Source: Raineyella sp. LH-20 | Lineage (GTDB): Bacteria; Actinomycetota; Actinomycetes; Propionibacteriales; Propionibacteriaceae | DNA length: 64,000 bases | Reading direction: 5' to 3' | NCBI RefSeq assembly: GCF_033110965.1 | Contig: NZ_CP137003.1 | Location: 2,604,001-2,668,000, forward strand | Shown here: in pieces, positions 54,802-64,000 of the stretch | Layout: the number at the start of each line of letters is the position of its first letter | How positions within the stretch are numbered: the first letter of the stretch is position 1 | The notes under the pieces: generated by a model | Seen by the model: the letters and a program-made list of their open reading frames with translations, nothing else | Database searches by the model: none | Told to the model about the DNA's origin: nothing | Program-made: the position numbers and the translations under genes

Positions 54802-56316
54802 ATGCGTCGTCGACTGGGGCTGGTGGTGGCCGTGGTGACCGGACTGGCGGTGATGCTGGCCGGCTGTTCGGGCCCGGGCGCACGCTCCTCCGGGAACCGA
54901 CTGCCCGCAAACACCCTGGTGATCGGCGCCACCGCCGAACCGCCGACGCTCGACCCGACCGTCAACAATGCCGCGGCCATCCCGCAGGTGCTGCTCTACA
55001 ACGTGTACGAGACCCTGGTGAAGGTCGACGGCACCGGCCAGCTGCAGGGCCTGCTGGCCAAGGACTGGACGGTCAGCCCGGACCGCCGTACGTACACCTT
55101 CCACCTCCAGCCCGGCGCGACCTTCGCCTCCGGACGACCGGTCTCCGCGACCGACGTCAAGTGGAGCATCGAGCGGATCGTCAGCGCCGACACCAGCAGT
55201 GTGCTGAAGACCCAGATGGCCGTGGTCGACACGGTCACCGCGGTCGACGATCACACCGCCGAGGTCACCCTGAAGCGCCCGTCGAACAGCTGGCTGTGGA
55301 ACATGAGCTCCACCGCCGGGATCGTCATCGACTCGCAGTCCGGCGCCGATCTCGCGACGACGCCGGCCGGCTCCGGGCCGTACGCCCTGAAGGCCTGGGC
55401 CAAGGGGTCGCAGATCGAGTTGGTGCGCAACGGCACCTACTGGGGCACCCGGGCCGGCGTGGACGCGGTGACCTTCCGGTACTTCACCGACGCCAACGCG
55501 ATGAACGCGGCGATGCTGTCCGGCGACCTCAACGTGATCTCCAACGTGCAGGCGCCGCAGGCCCTGGACCGGTTCTCCGACACCTCGAGGTACACCGTGA
55601 TGCAGGGCACCACCAACGGCGAGGTGGTGCTCGGCATGAACAATCTCAATCCCGCACTGAAGGACGTCCGGGTCCGCCGGGCGATCACGTACGCCATCGA
55701 CCGCAAGGCGCTGCTCGCCTCGGTCTGGAACGGCAAGGGGACGCTGATCGGCTCGATGGTGCCGCCCACCGACCCCTGGTACGAGGACCTGGCCGGCGCC
55801 TACCCGTACGATCCGGCCAAGGCGAAGGAACTGCTGAAGGAAGCCGGCTACGAGAACGGCCTCACCCTGCGGCTGCGGTTGCCCACCCTGGCGTACGCCA
55901 CCGGCGCCGGTCGGTTCGTGCAGAGCCAGCTGGCCGCGGTGGGGATCACCGTGGTGATCGACGAACTCGAGTTCCCGGCCCGATGGATCGACGTGGCGAT
56001 GCGGCAGAGCGACTACGACCTGACCATCGTGGCGCACGTCGAACCGCGGGACATGGTCAACTTCGCCGACCCGTCCTACTACTGGCACTACGACTCGGAG
56101 ACGTTCCGTGGCCTGATGGCCGCCGCCGACGCGGGGACGCCGCAGGAGTACATCGACGACCAGCGGGCCGCGGCCAGGGTGCTCTCCGACGACGCTGCCG
56201 CCGACTGGCTGTTCCTGCTGCCCAACCTGGTCGTCACCACCCCGCAGGTGACCGGCCTCAACGCCAACGCCACGTCCCTGAGCTTCGACGTGACCCGGGC
56301 CGCGGTGGGGAGCTAG
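54802..56316 (+). CDS. Oligopeptide ABC transporter substrate-binding lipoprotein
   Basis: A 504-residue SBP_bac_5 (DppA/OppA) family lipoprotein. The signal peptide ends in the lipobox MLAGC, lipidated Cys22. The mature part has the family signature TFHLQPGATFASGRPVSATDVKWSIER, and SGPYALKAW and DVRVRRAITYAIDRKALL. It binds di- or oligopeptides, or another solute such as nickel or sugars, outside the membrane; the ligand cannot be read from sequence. The ATG at 54802 is chosen; a GTG at 54796 is a close alternative. First gene of a five-gene ABC operon. Confidence 0.93.
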   Translation: MRRRLGLVVAVVTGLAVMLAGCSGPGARSSGNRLPANTLVIGATAEPPTLDPTVNNAAAIPQVLLYNVYETLVKVDGTGQLQGLLAKDWTVSPDRRTYTFHLQPGATFASGRPVSATDVKWSIERIVSADTSSVLKTQMAVVDTVTAVDDHTAEVTLKRPSNSWLWNMSSTAGIVIDSQSGADLATTPAGSGPYALKAWAKGSQIELVRNGTYWGTRAGVDAVTFRYFTDANAMNAAMLSGDLNVISNVQAPQALDRFSDTSRYTVMQGTTNGEVVLGMNNLNPALKDVRVRRAITYAIDRKALLASVWNGKGTLIGSMVPPTDPWYEDLAGAYPYDPAKAKELLKEAGYENGLTLRLRLPTLAYATGAGRFVQSQLAAVGITVVIDELEFPARWIDVAMRQSDYDLTIVAHVEPRDMVNFADPSYYWHYDSETFRGLMAAADAGTPQEYIDDQRAAARVLSDDAAADWLFLLPNLVVTTPQVTGLNANATSLSFDVTRAAVGS

Positions 56317-56319
56317 CGG

Positions 56320-57303
56320 GTGGTGTCCACACCGGTGTCCGGCCTGCCGCTGCGGGTGGTGCGACGCCTGGCGGTGTTCCTGGTGAGCGTCCTGGTGGCC
56401 TCGGTGCTGGTGTTCTGGGTCGGCTCCGCGCTGCCCGGCAACGTCGCCCAGGTGGTGCTCGGTGTCCAGGCGACCCCGGACGCGGTGGCCCGGCTGCAGC
56501 ACGACTTCGGCCTCGACCGACCCTGGCCGGTGCGCTACCTGTTCTGGCTGGGCGGGCTGCTGCACGGCGACCTCGGCCGGTCCTACCTCACCGGCGAGCC
56601 GGTGCTCTCCCAGGTGGTCCCGCGGTTGGAGGTGACCGGGTGGCTGGTCGGCCTGGCGATGCTGTTGGCCGTGCTGCTGGCGGTGCCGGCCGGGATGTGG
56701 GCCGCGGTCCGGCGCCGGCACGCCGACGGGTTCGCCGTGTCCGCGCTCTCCCAGGTCGGTCTGGCGGTGCCGGGTTTCTGGCTCGGCATCCTGGCCAGCC
56801 TGGTGTTCGCCGTCCGGCTCGGCTGGCTGCCGGCCAACGGCTACCTCCCGCTCGCCGACGGCATCGGCGGCTGGGCCGCCCACATGGTGCTTCCGGTCGT
56901 CTCCCTGGCCCTCGTCCAGGCCTCGGTGCTCGCCCGCTACGTACGATCCGCGACGATCGAGGTGCTCAGGGAGGACTACTACCGCACCGCCCGGGCCGGC
57001 GGCTGGCGTACGGTGCCGGCGTTGCTGCGGCACGGCCTGCGCAACGTCGCGCTGCCGGTGGTGACCGTGATCGGCCTGCAACTGGCCACCCTGTTGGCCG
57101 GGGCGATCATCATCGAGTCGGTCTTCGCATTGCCCGGACTCGGCCGGCTGCTCCTCGATGCGGTGGCCCAGCGCGACCTGATGGTGGTGCAGGGCATCGT
57201 GCTGCTGCTGGTCGTCGCGGTGCTGGCGATCAACGCCCTGGTCGACCTGTCGTACGCCCTGCTCGACCCGCGGCTGCGTTCCGAGGGGCGGGATCGCGGA
57301 TGA
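56320..57303 (+). CDS. Oligopeptide ABC transporter permease, DppB type
   Basis: A 327-residue permease with six predicted helices. The long N-terminal helix (LAVFLVSVLVASVLVFWVGS) and LPGNVAQVVLG fit the DppB/OppB group, and the EAA loop is DYYRTARAGGWRTVPALLRHGLRN. It forms the membrane channel with the downstream DppC-type subunit. GTG start three bases after the binding-protein stop; the stop overlaps the next ATG. Confidence 0.93.
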   Translation: MVSTPVSGLPLRVVRRLAVFLVSVLVASVLVFWVGSALPGNVAQVVLGVQATPDAVARLQHDFGLDRPWPVRYLFWLGGLLHGDLGRSYLTGEPVLSQVVPRLEVTGWLVGLAMLLAVLLAVPAGMWAAVRRRHADGFAVSALSQVGLAVPGFWLGILASLVFAVRLGWLPANGYLPLADGIGGWAAHMVLPVVSLALVQASVLARYVRSATIEVLREDYYRTARAGGWRTVPALLRHGLRNVALPVVTVIGLQLATLLAGAIIIESVFALPGLGRLLLDAVAQRDLMVVQGIVLLLVVAVLAINALVDLSYALLDPRLRSEGRDRG

Positions 57304-58142
57304 AGCGTGCCTCGTTGGTGGCCGGGGCCGTGCTGGTCACCGCCACCCTGCTCACCGCCCTCGTCTCGCTGGTCGCGACGCCGTACGATCCGGTGGCCGT
57401 GGTGCCCGGCGACCTGCTGGCGCCGCCCGGGCCGGCGCACTGGCTCGGCACCGACGGCTACGGCATCGACATCCTGTCGCGGATCATGGTCGGTGCCCGG
57501 ATCGCTGTGGCGGTCGGCGTCGTCGCGGTCGCGATCGCCGCGGTCATCGGCGTCCCGCTGGGGGTGCTGGCCGGTTCCGGTGCGGTCCGCCGGGGGGAGG
57601 GCGCCCGCACCGGCTGGGTGTCCGGCCTGGTGATGCGGGCCGGTGACATCCTCTACGCCTTCCCGGCGATGCTGCTGGCCATCATGGTGGCCGCGGTGTT
57701 CGGCGGTTCCACTGCGACCGCGATGGTGGCGATCGGCGTGGCGAACATCCCGCCGTTCCTGCGGGTCGCCCGCGCGGCCACGCTCCAGGTGATGGTGTCC
57801 GACTTCGTCCTGGCGGCCCGCGGCGCCGGCACCGGGCCGGTCGGCATCGCCACCCGGCACGTACTGCCCAACATCGCCCCGGTGGTGGCGGTGCAGGCGT
57901 CGATGGCCTTCGGCATGTCGATCCTCTCCGAAGCGGCGCTCAGCTACCTCGGCCTGTCGACCCCGCTGCCGACGCCGACCTGGGGCCGGATGCTCAACGA
58001 GGCGCAGGCCTACCTCTACACCGACCCGATGCTGGCGGTGTGGCCCGGCCTGGCGATCGGCCTGGCGGTGCTCGGCTTCAACCTGCTCGGTGACGGCCTG
58101 CGCGACCTGCTGGACCCCCGGCTGCGGGAGGCGGTCCGATGA
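57300..58142 (+). CDS. Oligopeptide ABC transporter permease, DppC type
   Basis: A 280-residue DppC/OppC-type permease. The N-terminal helix is followed by HWLGTDGYGIDILSRIMVGAR, a family signature, and the EAA loop reads DFVLAARGAGTGPVGIATRHVLPN. Four-base overlaps with the genes on both sides (ATGA) indicate translational coupling. Confidence 0.94.
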   Translation: MKRASLVAGAVLVTATLLTALVSLVATPYDPVAVVPGDLLAPPGPAHWLGTDGYGIDILSRIMVGARIAVAVGVVAVAIAAVIGVPLGVLAGSGAVRRGEGARTGWVSGLVMRAGDILYAFPAMLLAIMVAAVFGGSTATAMVAIGVANIPPFLRVARAATLQVMVSDFVLAARGAGTGPVGIATRHVLPNIAPVVAVQASMAFGMSILSEAALSYLGLSTPLPTPTWGRMLNEAQAYLYTDPMLAVWPGLAIGLAVLGFNLLGDGLRDLLDPRLREAVR

Positions 58143-59110
58143 CCGGACCACTGGTGCAGGTGCGCGATCTGCGGATCGGCTTCGGCCGACGCGGCCGCGA
58201 GGTGGTGCACGGCCTGTCGTTCAGCATCGCGCCCGGACAACGGGTCGGCCTGATCGGCGAGTCCGGCTCCGGCAAGTCCGTCACCGGACTGGCCCTGCTC
58301 GGCCTGTTGCCGGAGACCGCGCGGGTCAGCGGCAGCATCCGGCTCAGCGTCCCGAGCTCGGCAGACGGCGACCCGGTGGGCGGCGACCCGGTGGGCGGAG
58401 CGCAGCAGACCGTGGAGGTCACCACCGCGACCGACCGGCGGCTCTCCCGACTGCGCGGCGACACGTACAGCATGATCTTCCAGGAGCCGATGACCGCGCT
58501 CGACCCGACGATGCGGATCGGGCGCCAGCTCGGCGAACTGGTCGCCCTGCACGGCCACCGCGGCGGCGACACCCGCGCCCGGGTGCTGGAGATGCTGCGG
58601 ACGGTCGCGCTGCCGCAGGTGGACCGGATCGCCGACAGCTATCCCCACCAGCTCTCCGGCGGACAACGCCAGCGGGTGCTGATCGCGATGGCGCTGGTCA
58701 ACGACCCGATGCTGACGATCTGCGACGAGCCGACCACCGCACTCGACGTCACCTCCCAGGCGACCGTGCTCGGCGTCCTCGACCGTCACTTCGCCGAGCA
58801 CCACGCTGCGACGCTGTTCATCACCCACGACCTGGCCGTGCTGGCCCGGGTCGTCGACGTGGTGATGGTGATGGTGGACGGATACCTGGTGGAGGCCGGG
58901 CCGCTGCCGGAGGTGCTCGCCGACCCGTGGCATCCCTACACCCGCGGACTGGTCGCCACCGGTCGCCTCGACCGGATCGCCCCCGGTGCTCGGCTGCCCA
59001 CCGTCGCCGACCACTTCGACCGGACCGCGCCGCTCGACGGACTCGAGGGTGTGCCGGACGACTGGCACCACCGCGCCCGGGTGCCGGGCCGACCAGGAGG
59101 GACGCCATGA
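58139..59110 (+). CDS. Oligopeptide ABC transporter ATPase, DppD type
   Basis: A 323-residue ABC ATPase with Walker [10 protein letters not shown]-loop [11 protein letters not shown], signature LSGGQRQR, Walker [13 protein letters not shown] and switch His in ITHDLAV. The C-terminus has the oligopeptide-type HPYTRGL. An insertion after the first beta-sheet carries a duplicated GDPVG (15-bp DNA repeat), probably a surface loop. Its partner is the downstream DppF-type ATPase, overlapping by four bases. Confidence 0.94.
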   Translation: MTGPLVQVRDLRIGFGRRGREVVHGLSFSIAPGQRVGLIGESGSGKSVTGLALLGLLPETARVSGSIRLSVPSSADGDPVGGDPVGGAQQTVEVTTATDRRLSRLRGDTYSMIFQEPMTALDPTMRIGRQLGELVALHGHRGGDTRARVLEMLRTVALPQVDRIADSYPHQLSGGQRQRVLIAMALVNDPMLTICDEPTTALDVTSQATVLGVLDRHFAEHHAATLFITHDLAVLARVVDVVMVMVDGYLVEAGPLPEVLADPWHPYTRGLVATGRLDRIAPGARLPTVADHFDRTAPLDGLEGVPDDWHHRARVPGRPGGTP

Positions 59111-59913
59111 GCACCCCGGAGGACATCACCGTCGGTGAGGGGCCGCTCTACCGGGTGGCCGACGTGGTCCGGCGCTACGGCCGTGCCGAGCAGGCGGCGG
59201 TCGACCACGTCACCTTCGACGTACGCCGCGGCGAACGCCTCGGCATCGTGGGGGAGTCGGGGTCGGGCAAGTCCACCCTGATCCGGATGATGGCCGCACT
59301 CGACCGGCCCACCAGCGGCACCATCACCTTTCGCGGCACCGAGCTGGCCGACCGTCCCGAGCGACGGCTCGGCTTCCTGCGGGCCTCGGTGCAGATGGTC
59401 TTCCAGGATCCTCGGACGTCCCTCGATCCGCGGATGACCGTCGGTGACGCCATCACCGAACCGCTGCGGTCCCGGCGCGTACGGGGCCGTGCCGCGGTGC
59501 CCACCGACCGGCGCGCCCGGCTCGCCGAGGTGATGTGCCAGGTCGGTCTCGATCCCGCCGACGCGAGGCGGTTCCCGCACGAGTTCAGCGGCGGGCAGCG
59601 CCAGCGGATCGCACTGGCCCGGGCACTGGCGCCGCGGCCGGAGGTGCTGATCGCGGACGAGCCGGTGTCCGCGCTGGACGTGTCGGTCCGTGCGCAGGTG
59701 CTCAACCTGATCAGCGACCTGGTGGCCGCCGAGGGCCTGACCCTGGTGTTCGTCAGCCACGACCTCGCGGTCGTCCGCCACCTGTGCGAGCGGGTGGTGG
59801 TGATGACCGCGGGCCGGGTGGTGGAGGACGGCCCGGCCGAGCAGGTCTGGAGCGCCCCGCGCCACCCGTACACCCGCGAGCTGCTGGCCGCCGTCCCGCG
59901 CCTGCCGGAGTGA
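59107..59913 (+). CDS. Oligopeptide ABC transporter ATPase, DppF type
   Basis: A 268-residue ABC ATPase with [53 protein letters not shown] and VSHDLAVVRHL, ending at HPYTRELLAAVP. The C-terminus is somewhat shorter than DppF proteins that carry a cysteine-bearing tail. ATG at 59107. Its stop codon lies in the first unit of a three-copy 15-bp tandem repeat. Confidence 0.94.
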   Translation: MSTPEDITVGEGPLYRVADVVRRYGRAEQAAVDHVTFDVRRGERLGIVGESGSGKSTLIRMMAALDRPTSGTITFRGTELADRPERRLGFLRASVQMVFQDPRTSLDPRMTVGDAITEPLRSRRVRGRAAVPTDRRARLAEVMCQVGLDPADARRFPHEFSGGQRQRIALARALAPRPEVLIADEPVSALDVSVRAQVLNLISDLVAAEGLTLVFVSHDLAVVRHLCERVVVMTAGRVVEDGPAEQVWSAPRHPYTRELLAAVPRLPE

Positions 59914-59948
59914 CCCCCGCCGGAGTGACCCCCGCCGGAGTGACCCGA
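59904..59948. repeat. 15-bp tandem repeat at the DppF stop codon
   Basis: Three units starting GCCGGAGTGACCC (59904-59918, 59919-59933, 59934-59948); the first contains the stop codon, so copy number does not change the protein. Confidence 0.8.
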
Positions 59949-59994
59949 GCGGCGACTGTTCTGCCGGAGTGTTCGGTACGGCCATCATTTTCGC

Positions 59995-60062
59995 TTGTCA
60001 GAGCGCTAATACCTTTTTGATATGAGCGGAGGGTCGTGTTCCACCTGCCGTCCTCCTAGACT
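59995..60062 (+). promoter_or_regulatory. Candidate serA promoters
   Basis: TTGTCA (59995-60000) and TGATAT (60018-60023) are 17 bases apart in an unusually AT-rich patch. A second -10-like element, TAGACT (60057-60062), lies directly before the start codons and could give a leaderless transcript. Which one is used cannot be told from sequence. Confidence 0.35.
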
Positions 60063-60064
60063 CC

Positions 60065-61267
60065 GTGAGCGTGAAGGCACTTCTTCTGGAGAACATCCAC
60101 CAGTCAGCGGTCCAGGCCCTCGAGGGGTTCGGGATGGACGTCCGGCTCGAGAAGGGCGCGATGGACGAGGCGGAGCTCATCGCCGCGTTGGACGGCGTCG
60201 ACCTGCTCGGCATCCGCTCCAAGACCCAGGTGACCCGCCGCGTCCTCGAGGCGCGTCCCGATCTGATGGCGGTCGGTGCGTTCTGCATCGGCACGAACCA
60301 GATCGACCTGGCGGCGGCCACCGACACCGCCACCGCCGTGTTCAACGCGCCGTACTCCAACACCCGCTCGGTCGTCGAGCTGGCCATCGCCGAGATCATC
60401 GGGATGGCCCGCCACCTCACCGACCGCAGCGCCGAGCTGCACCGCGGCGAGTGGAACAAGTCGGCCAAGGGCTCGCACGAGGTCCGCGGCCGCAAGCTCG
60501 GCATCGTCGGCTACGGCAACATCGGCTCGCAGCTGTCGGTGATCGCCGAGGCGATGGGCATGCAGGTGTACTTCTACGACGTCGTCGACCGGCTGGCGCT
60601 GGGCAACGCGCACAAGTGCACCTCGCTGCAGCAGCTGCTGGAGACCGCCGAGGTGGTCAGCCTGCACGTCGACGGCCGCGAGGAGAACACCAATCTCTTC
60701 GGTGCCGAGGAGTTCGCGATGATGCGCGACCGGGCACTGTTCCTCAACCTGTGCCGTGGTTTCGTCGTCGACCTCGACGCGCTGCGTGACAACCTGCTGT
60801 CGGGCCACCTCGCCGGTGCCGCCGTCGACGTCTTCCCCGAGGAGCCGAAGAAGAACGGCGAGCCCTTCACCTCGGTGTTGCAGGGCATTCCGAACGTCAT
60901 CCTCACCCCGCACGTCGGTGGGTCGACCCAGGAGGCCCAGGAGGACATCGGCCACTTCGTCTCGGGCAAGCTGCTCGACTACGTACGCTCGGGCTCGACG
61001 AACATGTCGGTCAACATGCCGCAGCTGCACATCGACAGCCACGTCGACCACGCCCGCCTGCTGCACCTGCACAAGAACGTGCCGGGCGTGCTGGCCAAGG
61101 TCAACGGTGTGCTCGGCGAGCACGGCGTCAACATCGAGCGCCAGCAGCTGTCCACCCGCGGCGAGCTCGGCTACGTGGTGACCGACACGCTGACCCCGCT
61201 GGACCGTGACCTGATCGACGGCCTGCTGGAGATGCCGGAGACGATCCGGCTGGCGACCATCGGCTGA
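60065..61267 (+). CDS. serA: D-3-phosphoglycerate dehydrogenase, E. coli type
   Basis: A 400-residue SerA catalysing the first step of serine synthesis. The N-terminus KALLLENIHQSAVQ, the substrate loop AFCIGTNQIDL, GYGNIGSQLS of the NAD domain, LNLCRGFVVD and the catalytic His in LTPHVGGST are clear. A C-terminal ACT domain begins NVPGVLAKVNGVLGEHGVN. There is no extra allosteric-binding domain, so this is the short E. coli-like type and not the ~530-residue form usual in actinobacteria. GTG 60065 or GTG 60071 is the start; the second fits both the -10 spacing and the family N-terminus. Convergent with hisN. Confidence 0.94.
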   Translation: MSVKALLLENIHQSAVQALEGFGMDVRLEKGAMDEAELIAALDGVDLLGIRSKTQVTRRVLEARPDLMAVGAFCIGTNQIDLAAATDTATAVFNAPYSNTRSVVELAIAEIIGMARHLTDRSAELHRGEWNKSAKGSHEVRGRKLGIVGYGNIGSQLSVIAEAMGMQVYFYDVVDRLALGNAHKCTSLQQLLETAEVVSLHVDGREENTNLFGAEEFAMMRDRALFLNLCRGFVVDLDALRDNLLSGHLAGAAVDVFPEEPKKNGEPFTSVLQGIPNVILTPHVGGSTQEAQEDIGHFVSGKLLDYVRSGSTNMSVNMPQLHIDSHVDHARLLHLHKNVPGVLAKVNGVLGEHGVNIERQQLSTRGELGYVVTDTLTPLDRDLIDGLLEMPETIRLATIG

Positions 61268-61288
61268 TCCGGCCAGATCCGGCCGGCG

Positions 61289-62089
61289 TCAGCCCAGACG
61301 CGACAGGACGGCCCGGTGGAGCAGCCCGTTGGAGGCGACGGCGCTGCGGCCCACCGGGCCGTCCTGTCCGTCGAGGTTGGTGAACCGGCCGCCGGCCTCG
61401 GTGACGATCAGGCTGCAGGCGGCCATGTCGTGCAGCTCCAGGTCGGGCTCCGCGGCCACGTCGACCGCCCCCTCGGCGACCAGCATGTACGACCAGAAGT
61501 CGCCGAACCCACGCACCCGCCAGATGTCGCGGGTCAGCTGCACGAAACGGTCGCCCCGCTCGAGGTCGAACCACCCGGCCAGCGAGGAGAACGACAGCGA
61601 GGCGTCACGCAGCTCGCCGACGGCCGAGACCCGGCAGGGCGCCGCGTGCCGGCCGAGCACCCGGGTCCAGGCGCCCTCGCCACGCGCCGCCCACCAGCGT
61701 CGGCCGAGGGCCGGTGCGCTGACCGCGGCGGTGACCACGTCGGGCCCGTCCATCAGCGCGATCAGGGTGGCCCACACCGGCACGCCGCGGACGTAGTTCT
61801 TGGTGCCGTCGATCGGGTCGATGATCCACCGGCGACGGGCGTGCCCGGTGTCCGCCCGCTCCTCCCCGTGCACCGCGTCCTCGGGCCGCAGCCCGGCCAG
61901 CAGCTCCCGCAACTCGTCCTCGACGGCCAGGTCCGCATCGCTGACCGGCGTCAGGTCGGGCTTGGTGGCCACCTCCAGGTCGAGAGCGAGGAAGCGGGCC
62001 AGCGAGATCTTGTCCGCGGCATCGGCCAGCAGCAGCGCCACCCCGAGGTCGTCGTTGGCGGGGAAGGCAGGGGAGGACGTCGCGCTCAT
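61289..62089 (-). CDS. hisN: Inositol monophosphatase family, probable histidinol-phosphatase
   Basis: A 266-residue IMPase-fold phosphatase with metal-binding [15 protein letters not shown] (in [10 protein letters not shown]), [15 protein letters not shown], and a C-terminal [17 protein letters not shown]. The DPIDGTKNY form and length fit actinobacterial HisN (histidinol-phosphatase) better than SuhB, but inositol phosphatase activity cannot be excluded. ATG at 62089, about 60 bp after rsgA on the same strand, giving the order aroA-rsgA-hisN seen in other actinobacteria. No other histidine genes are nearby. Confidence 0.88.
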   Translation of the reverse strand: MSATSSPAFPANDDLGVALLLADAADKISLARFLALDLEVATKPDLTPVSDADLAVEDELRELLAGLRPEDAVHGEERADTGHARRRWIIDPIDGTKNYVRGVPVWATLIALMDGPDVVTAAVSAPALGRRWWAARGEGAWTRVLGRHAAPCRVSAVGELRDASLSFSSLAGWFDLERGDRFVQLTRDIWRVRGFGDFWSYMLVAEGAVDVAAEPDLELHDMAACSLIVTEAGGRFTNLDGQDGPVGRSAVASNGLLHRAVLSRLG

Positions 62090-62151
62090 GGGGCCCAGCG
62101 TATCGGCGAACGTCGCCTGCCGCTGTGGACGGCCGGCGCCGACCGTACCGA

Positions 62152-63171
62152 TCAGCCGCGGTCGTGGCGGTGGGCCAGCATCCGTCGGTAGGACGCCACC
62201 CGCACCTGCGAGACCGCGCCGGCGGCGACCGCCGCATCCAGACCACAGTCCGGGGCGCCCTCCTCGTGGGTGCAGCCTCGAGGACAGTCGAGGGCGTGCT
62301 CGGCCAGGTCGGGGAAGGCCTCGATGATCGCTTCGGGACGCACATGGGACAGCCCGAAGGATCGTACGCCCGGGGTGTCGATCACCCAGCCGGCGTGCTC
62401 GGGCAGTTCCAGCGCGACCGCCGAGGTGGAGGTGTGCCGGCCTCGGCCGGTCACCGCGTTCACCTGGCCGGTCTGCCGGTCCGCCGCCGGGATCAGTCGA
62501 TTGACCAGGGTCGACTTGCCCACCCCGGAGTGGCCGACCAGGACGCTGGTGCGGCCGGCCAGCTCCGCCTGCAGCGGCGCCAGGGACGCCTCGGGGTCGA
62601 TCACCACGACCGGCACCCCGAGCGGTTCGTACGCTGCCCGCAGCTCGTCGGGGGAGGCCAGGTCGGCCTTGGTCAGGCACAACAGAGGGTGGATCCCGGC
62701 GTCGTACCCGGCGACCAGGATGCGGTCGATCATCCCGGTGCGCGGCGGCGGATCGGCCAGCGCGGTGACGATCACCAGCTGGTCGGCGTTGGCGACGATC
62801 GGGCGCTCGTACGGATCGTCGTCGTCGGCCGTCCGCCGCAACACGCTGGTCCGCTCCAGCACCTCGACGATCCGGGCCAAGGTGCCCTCCTCGCCGGAGA
62901 CGTCGCCGTCCAGGTGGACCCGGTCGCCGACGATGACACCCTTGCGGCCCAGCACCCGCGCCTTGGTCGCGGTCACCTGGGCCGCGGCGGCGGGCACCTG
63001 CGCCTGCCGATCCTCCAGGATGCAGGCGTAGCGGCCCCGGTCGATGCCGATCACCCGGCCGATCGGCTTGACCGAGTAGTCCGGCCGATCCTTGGTCCGC
63101 GGCCGGCTGCCCTTGCCCGGCCGGTCGAAGCCGGCGTGCTCGTCGGCCCGGATCCCGTAGCGCGGCGTCAC
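62152..63171 (-). CDS. rsgA: Ribosome small subunit-dependent GTPase RsgA
   Basis: A 339-residue circularly permuted GTPase. An OB-fold comes first, then G4 TKAD, G1 [10 protein letters not shown]3 DTPG in this permuted order, and a C-terminal zinc module with [16 protein letters not shown]. RsgA checks late 30S assembly at the decoding site. The GTG at 63171 overlaps the aroA stop by four bases (GTGA), so translation is coupled. Confidence 0.95.
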   Translation of the reverse strand: MTPRYGIRADEHAGFDRPGKGSRPRTKDRPDYSVKPIGRVIGIDRGRYACILEDRQAQVPAAAAQVTATKARVLGRKGVIVGDRVHLDGDVSGEEGTLARIVEVLERTSVLRRTADDDDPYERPIVANADQLVIVTALADPPPRTGMIDRILVAGYDAGIHPLLCLTKADLASPDELRAAYEPLGVPVVVIDPEASLAPLQAELAGRTSVLVGHSGVGKSTLVNRLIPAADRQTGQVNAVTGRGRHTSTSAVALELPEHAGWVIDTPGVRSFGLSHVRPEAIIEAFPDLAEHALDCPRGCTHEEGAPDCGLDAAVAAGAVSQVRVASYRRMLAHRHDRG

Positions 63172-64000
63172 CGGCCGCTTCCGGTCGCCAGCGACCACCA
63201 GGCGGCGGGGAAGCTCGGCATCGTCTTGGAGGTGCAGCCGATGTCGTCGATCATCACCCCGGACACCACCAGGCCGAGCAGCGCCCCGGCCTGTGCCATC
63301 CGATGGTCGGCGTACGCGCCCCACGGGCCGCCGTGCAGCACCGCCGGCCGGAACGCGAGACCGTCCAGGGTCTGCTCGACATTGGCGCCGAGGCTGCGGA
63401 AATCGGCCTCCAGGGCGGCCAGTCGATCGGTCTCGTGACCGCGGATGTGACCGACCCCGCGGATCCGGGTGGGCCCGTTGGCGAGGGCGCCGATCGCCGC
63501 CACCACCGGGGTGAGCTCGCTGGCGTCGGACAGGTCGATGTCGAAACCGTCGATGTCCCAGTGCCCCGGGCCGGAGACCGTCAGGGTGCCGGTGCGCCCG
63601 TCGCCGGACGGCTGCAGGTGCACCCGCGCGCCGAGCTGCTCCAGCAGCGGCAGCAGCAGGGCGCCCGGCTGGTTGGTCTCCAGCGGCCAGTACGGGACCC
63701 GGATGGTGCCGTCGGTCAGGACGGCCGCGGCGAGGAACGGGGCGGCGGTGGACAGGTCCGGCTCGATCGCGATGTCACCGGCCCGGATCGGGCCGGGTGC
63801 GACGATCCAGCGCGCCGGCTCCGGCTGGCTCACCTGCACGCCGTGGTCGCGCAGGATGTCGACGGTCATCTGGATGTGGGGGAGCGACGGCAGCGTCGGG
63901 CCGACATGGCGCAGGTCGATGCCGTCGCGGAACCGGGCGGCGCTCAGCAGCAGGCCGGAGACGAACTGGCTGGAGGTGCTGGAGTCGATGATCGCCGGTC
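63168..64000 (-). CDS. aroA: 3-phosphoshikimate 1-carboxyvinyltransferase, 3' part
   Basis: The C-terminal 276 codons of EPSP synthase; the 5' part lies beyond the window. Visible family marks are [19 protein letters not shown] (phosphate-binding Ser/Gln), an acidic [24 protein letters not shown] and the active-site [15 protein letters not shown] with the catalytic Asp-His-Arg. It makes EPSP from shikimate 3-phosphate and PEP in the shikimate pathway. The sequence IRGHETDRL and KTMPSFP agree with AroA of actinobacteria. First visible gene of the aroA-rsgA-hisN operon. Confidence 0.95.
   Translation of the reverse strand, partial: PAIIDSSTSSQFVSGLLLSAARFRDGIDLRHVGPTLPSLPHIQMTVDILRDHGVQVSQPEPARWIVAPGPIRAGDIAIEPDLSTAAPFLAAAVLTDGTIRVPYWPLETNQPGALLLPLLEQLGARVHLQPSGDGRTGTLTVSGPGHWDIDGFDIDLSDASELTPVVAAIGALANGPTRIRGVGHIRGHETDRLAALEADFRSLGANVEQTLDGLAFRPAVLHGGPWGAYADHRMAQAGALLGLVVSGVMIDDIGCTSKTMPSFPAAWWSLATGSGR

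Noticed and set aside
53623-57081. An 1152-codon minus-strand frame through the P1 peptidase and transporter genes
   Set aside because: Antisense to well-supported genes on the plus strand and without any recognisable domain.

Overview
The window is chromosomal DNA from a high-GC actinobacterium (roughly 70% G+C). It carries MtrAB-LpqB, SecA with a C-terminal SEC-C tail, AdnAB, UvrD2, DUF3107, DUF6912, an Rv3235-family protein, a Lon/PDZ protease and a UPF0182 protein, mostly in the order seen around the mycobacterial mtrA-secA-uvrD2 region. A protein of the PPA1309 type, named after Cutibacterium acnes, points to Propionibacteriaceae or a close relative. The window is mostly core genome. The only clear mobile element is one IS481-family insertion. 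I saw no CRISPR array, prophage or rRNA.

Layout. 1-6.3 kb: a thioredoxin-fold protein cut by the window edge, YqgE/AlgH, the envelope-sensing operon mtrA-mtrB-lpqB, and a ComF-type phosphoribosyltransferase. 6.3-9.7 kb (minus strand): the nitrogen operon amtB-glnB-glnD, whose GlnD lacks the C-terminal ACT domains. 10-16.9 kb: long-form ribosome hibernation factor, gnd, a flavin/pyridoxamine-oxidase-like protein, secA, an Rv3235-like protein and DUF6912. 16.9-21.1 kb: DUF2505, a PHP phosphoesterase, an alpha/beta hydrolase behind a DEAD-box RNA helicase with a structured leader, and DUF3107.

21.2-39.4 kb is a double-strand-break repair island: adnA-adnB, nudC, the recC-recB-recD operon on the minus strand, and uvrD2. 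adnA, uvrD2 and, more weakly, recC each have an upstream match to the RecA-independent DNA-damage promoter (RecA-NDp, bound by PafBC). For adnA and uvrD2 it is placed so that the transcript would start at the start codon. This suggests that two end-resection machines and a helicase are induced together by DNA damage.

39.4-50.3 kb: an orphan cyclodehydratase/E1-like protein, a 440-bp intergenic region with a helically phased array of DnaA-box-like repeats, a zinc metalloprotease, moaE, a Lon/PDZ protease, PPA1309, UPF0182 and two M16 peptidases. 50.4-53.7 kb: a membrane protein and the IS481 element, inserted at the 3' end of the initiator tRNA gene with a 15-bp target duplication that separates the tRNA from its terminator. 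53.7-59.9 kb: an N-terminal-nucleophile (P1) peptidase and a five-gene oligopeptide ABC transporter. 60-64 kb: an E. coli-type serA, then aroA (partial)-rsgA-hisN on the minus strand.

Two sequence habits recur. Many genes have a TANNNT -10 element about 6-7 nt before the start codon, which implies leaderless mRNAs. Short tandem duplications of 13-24 bp repeatedly sit on start or stop codons.
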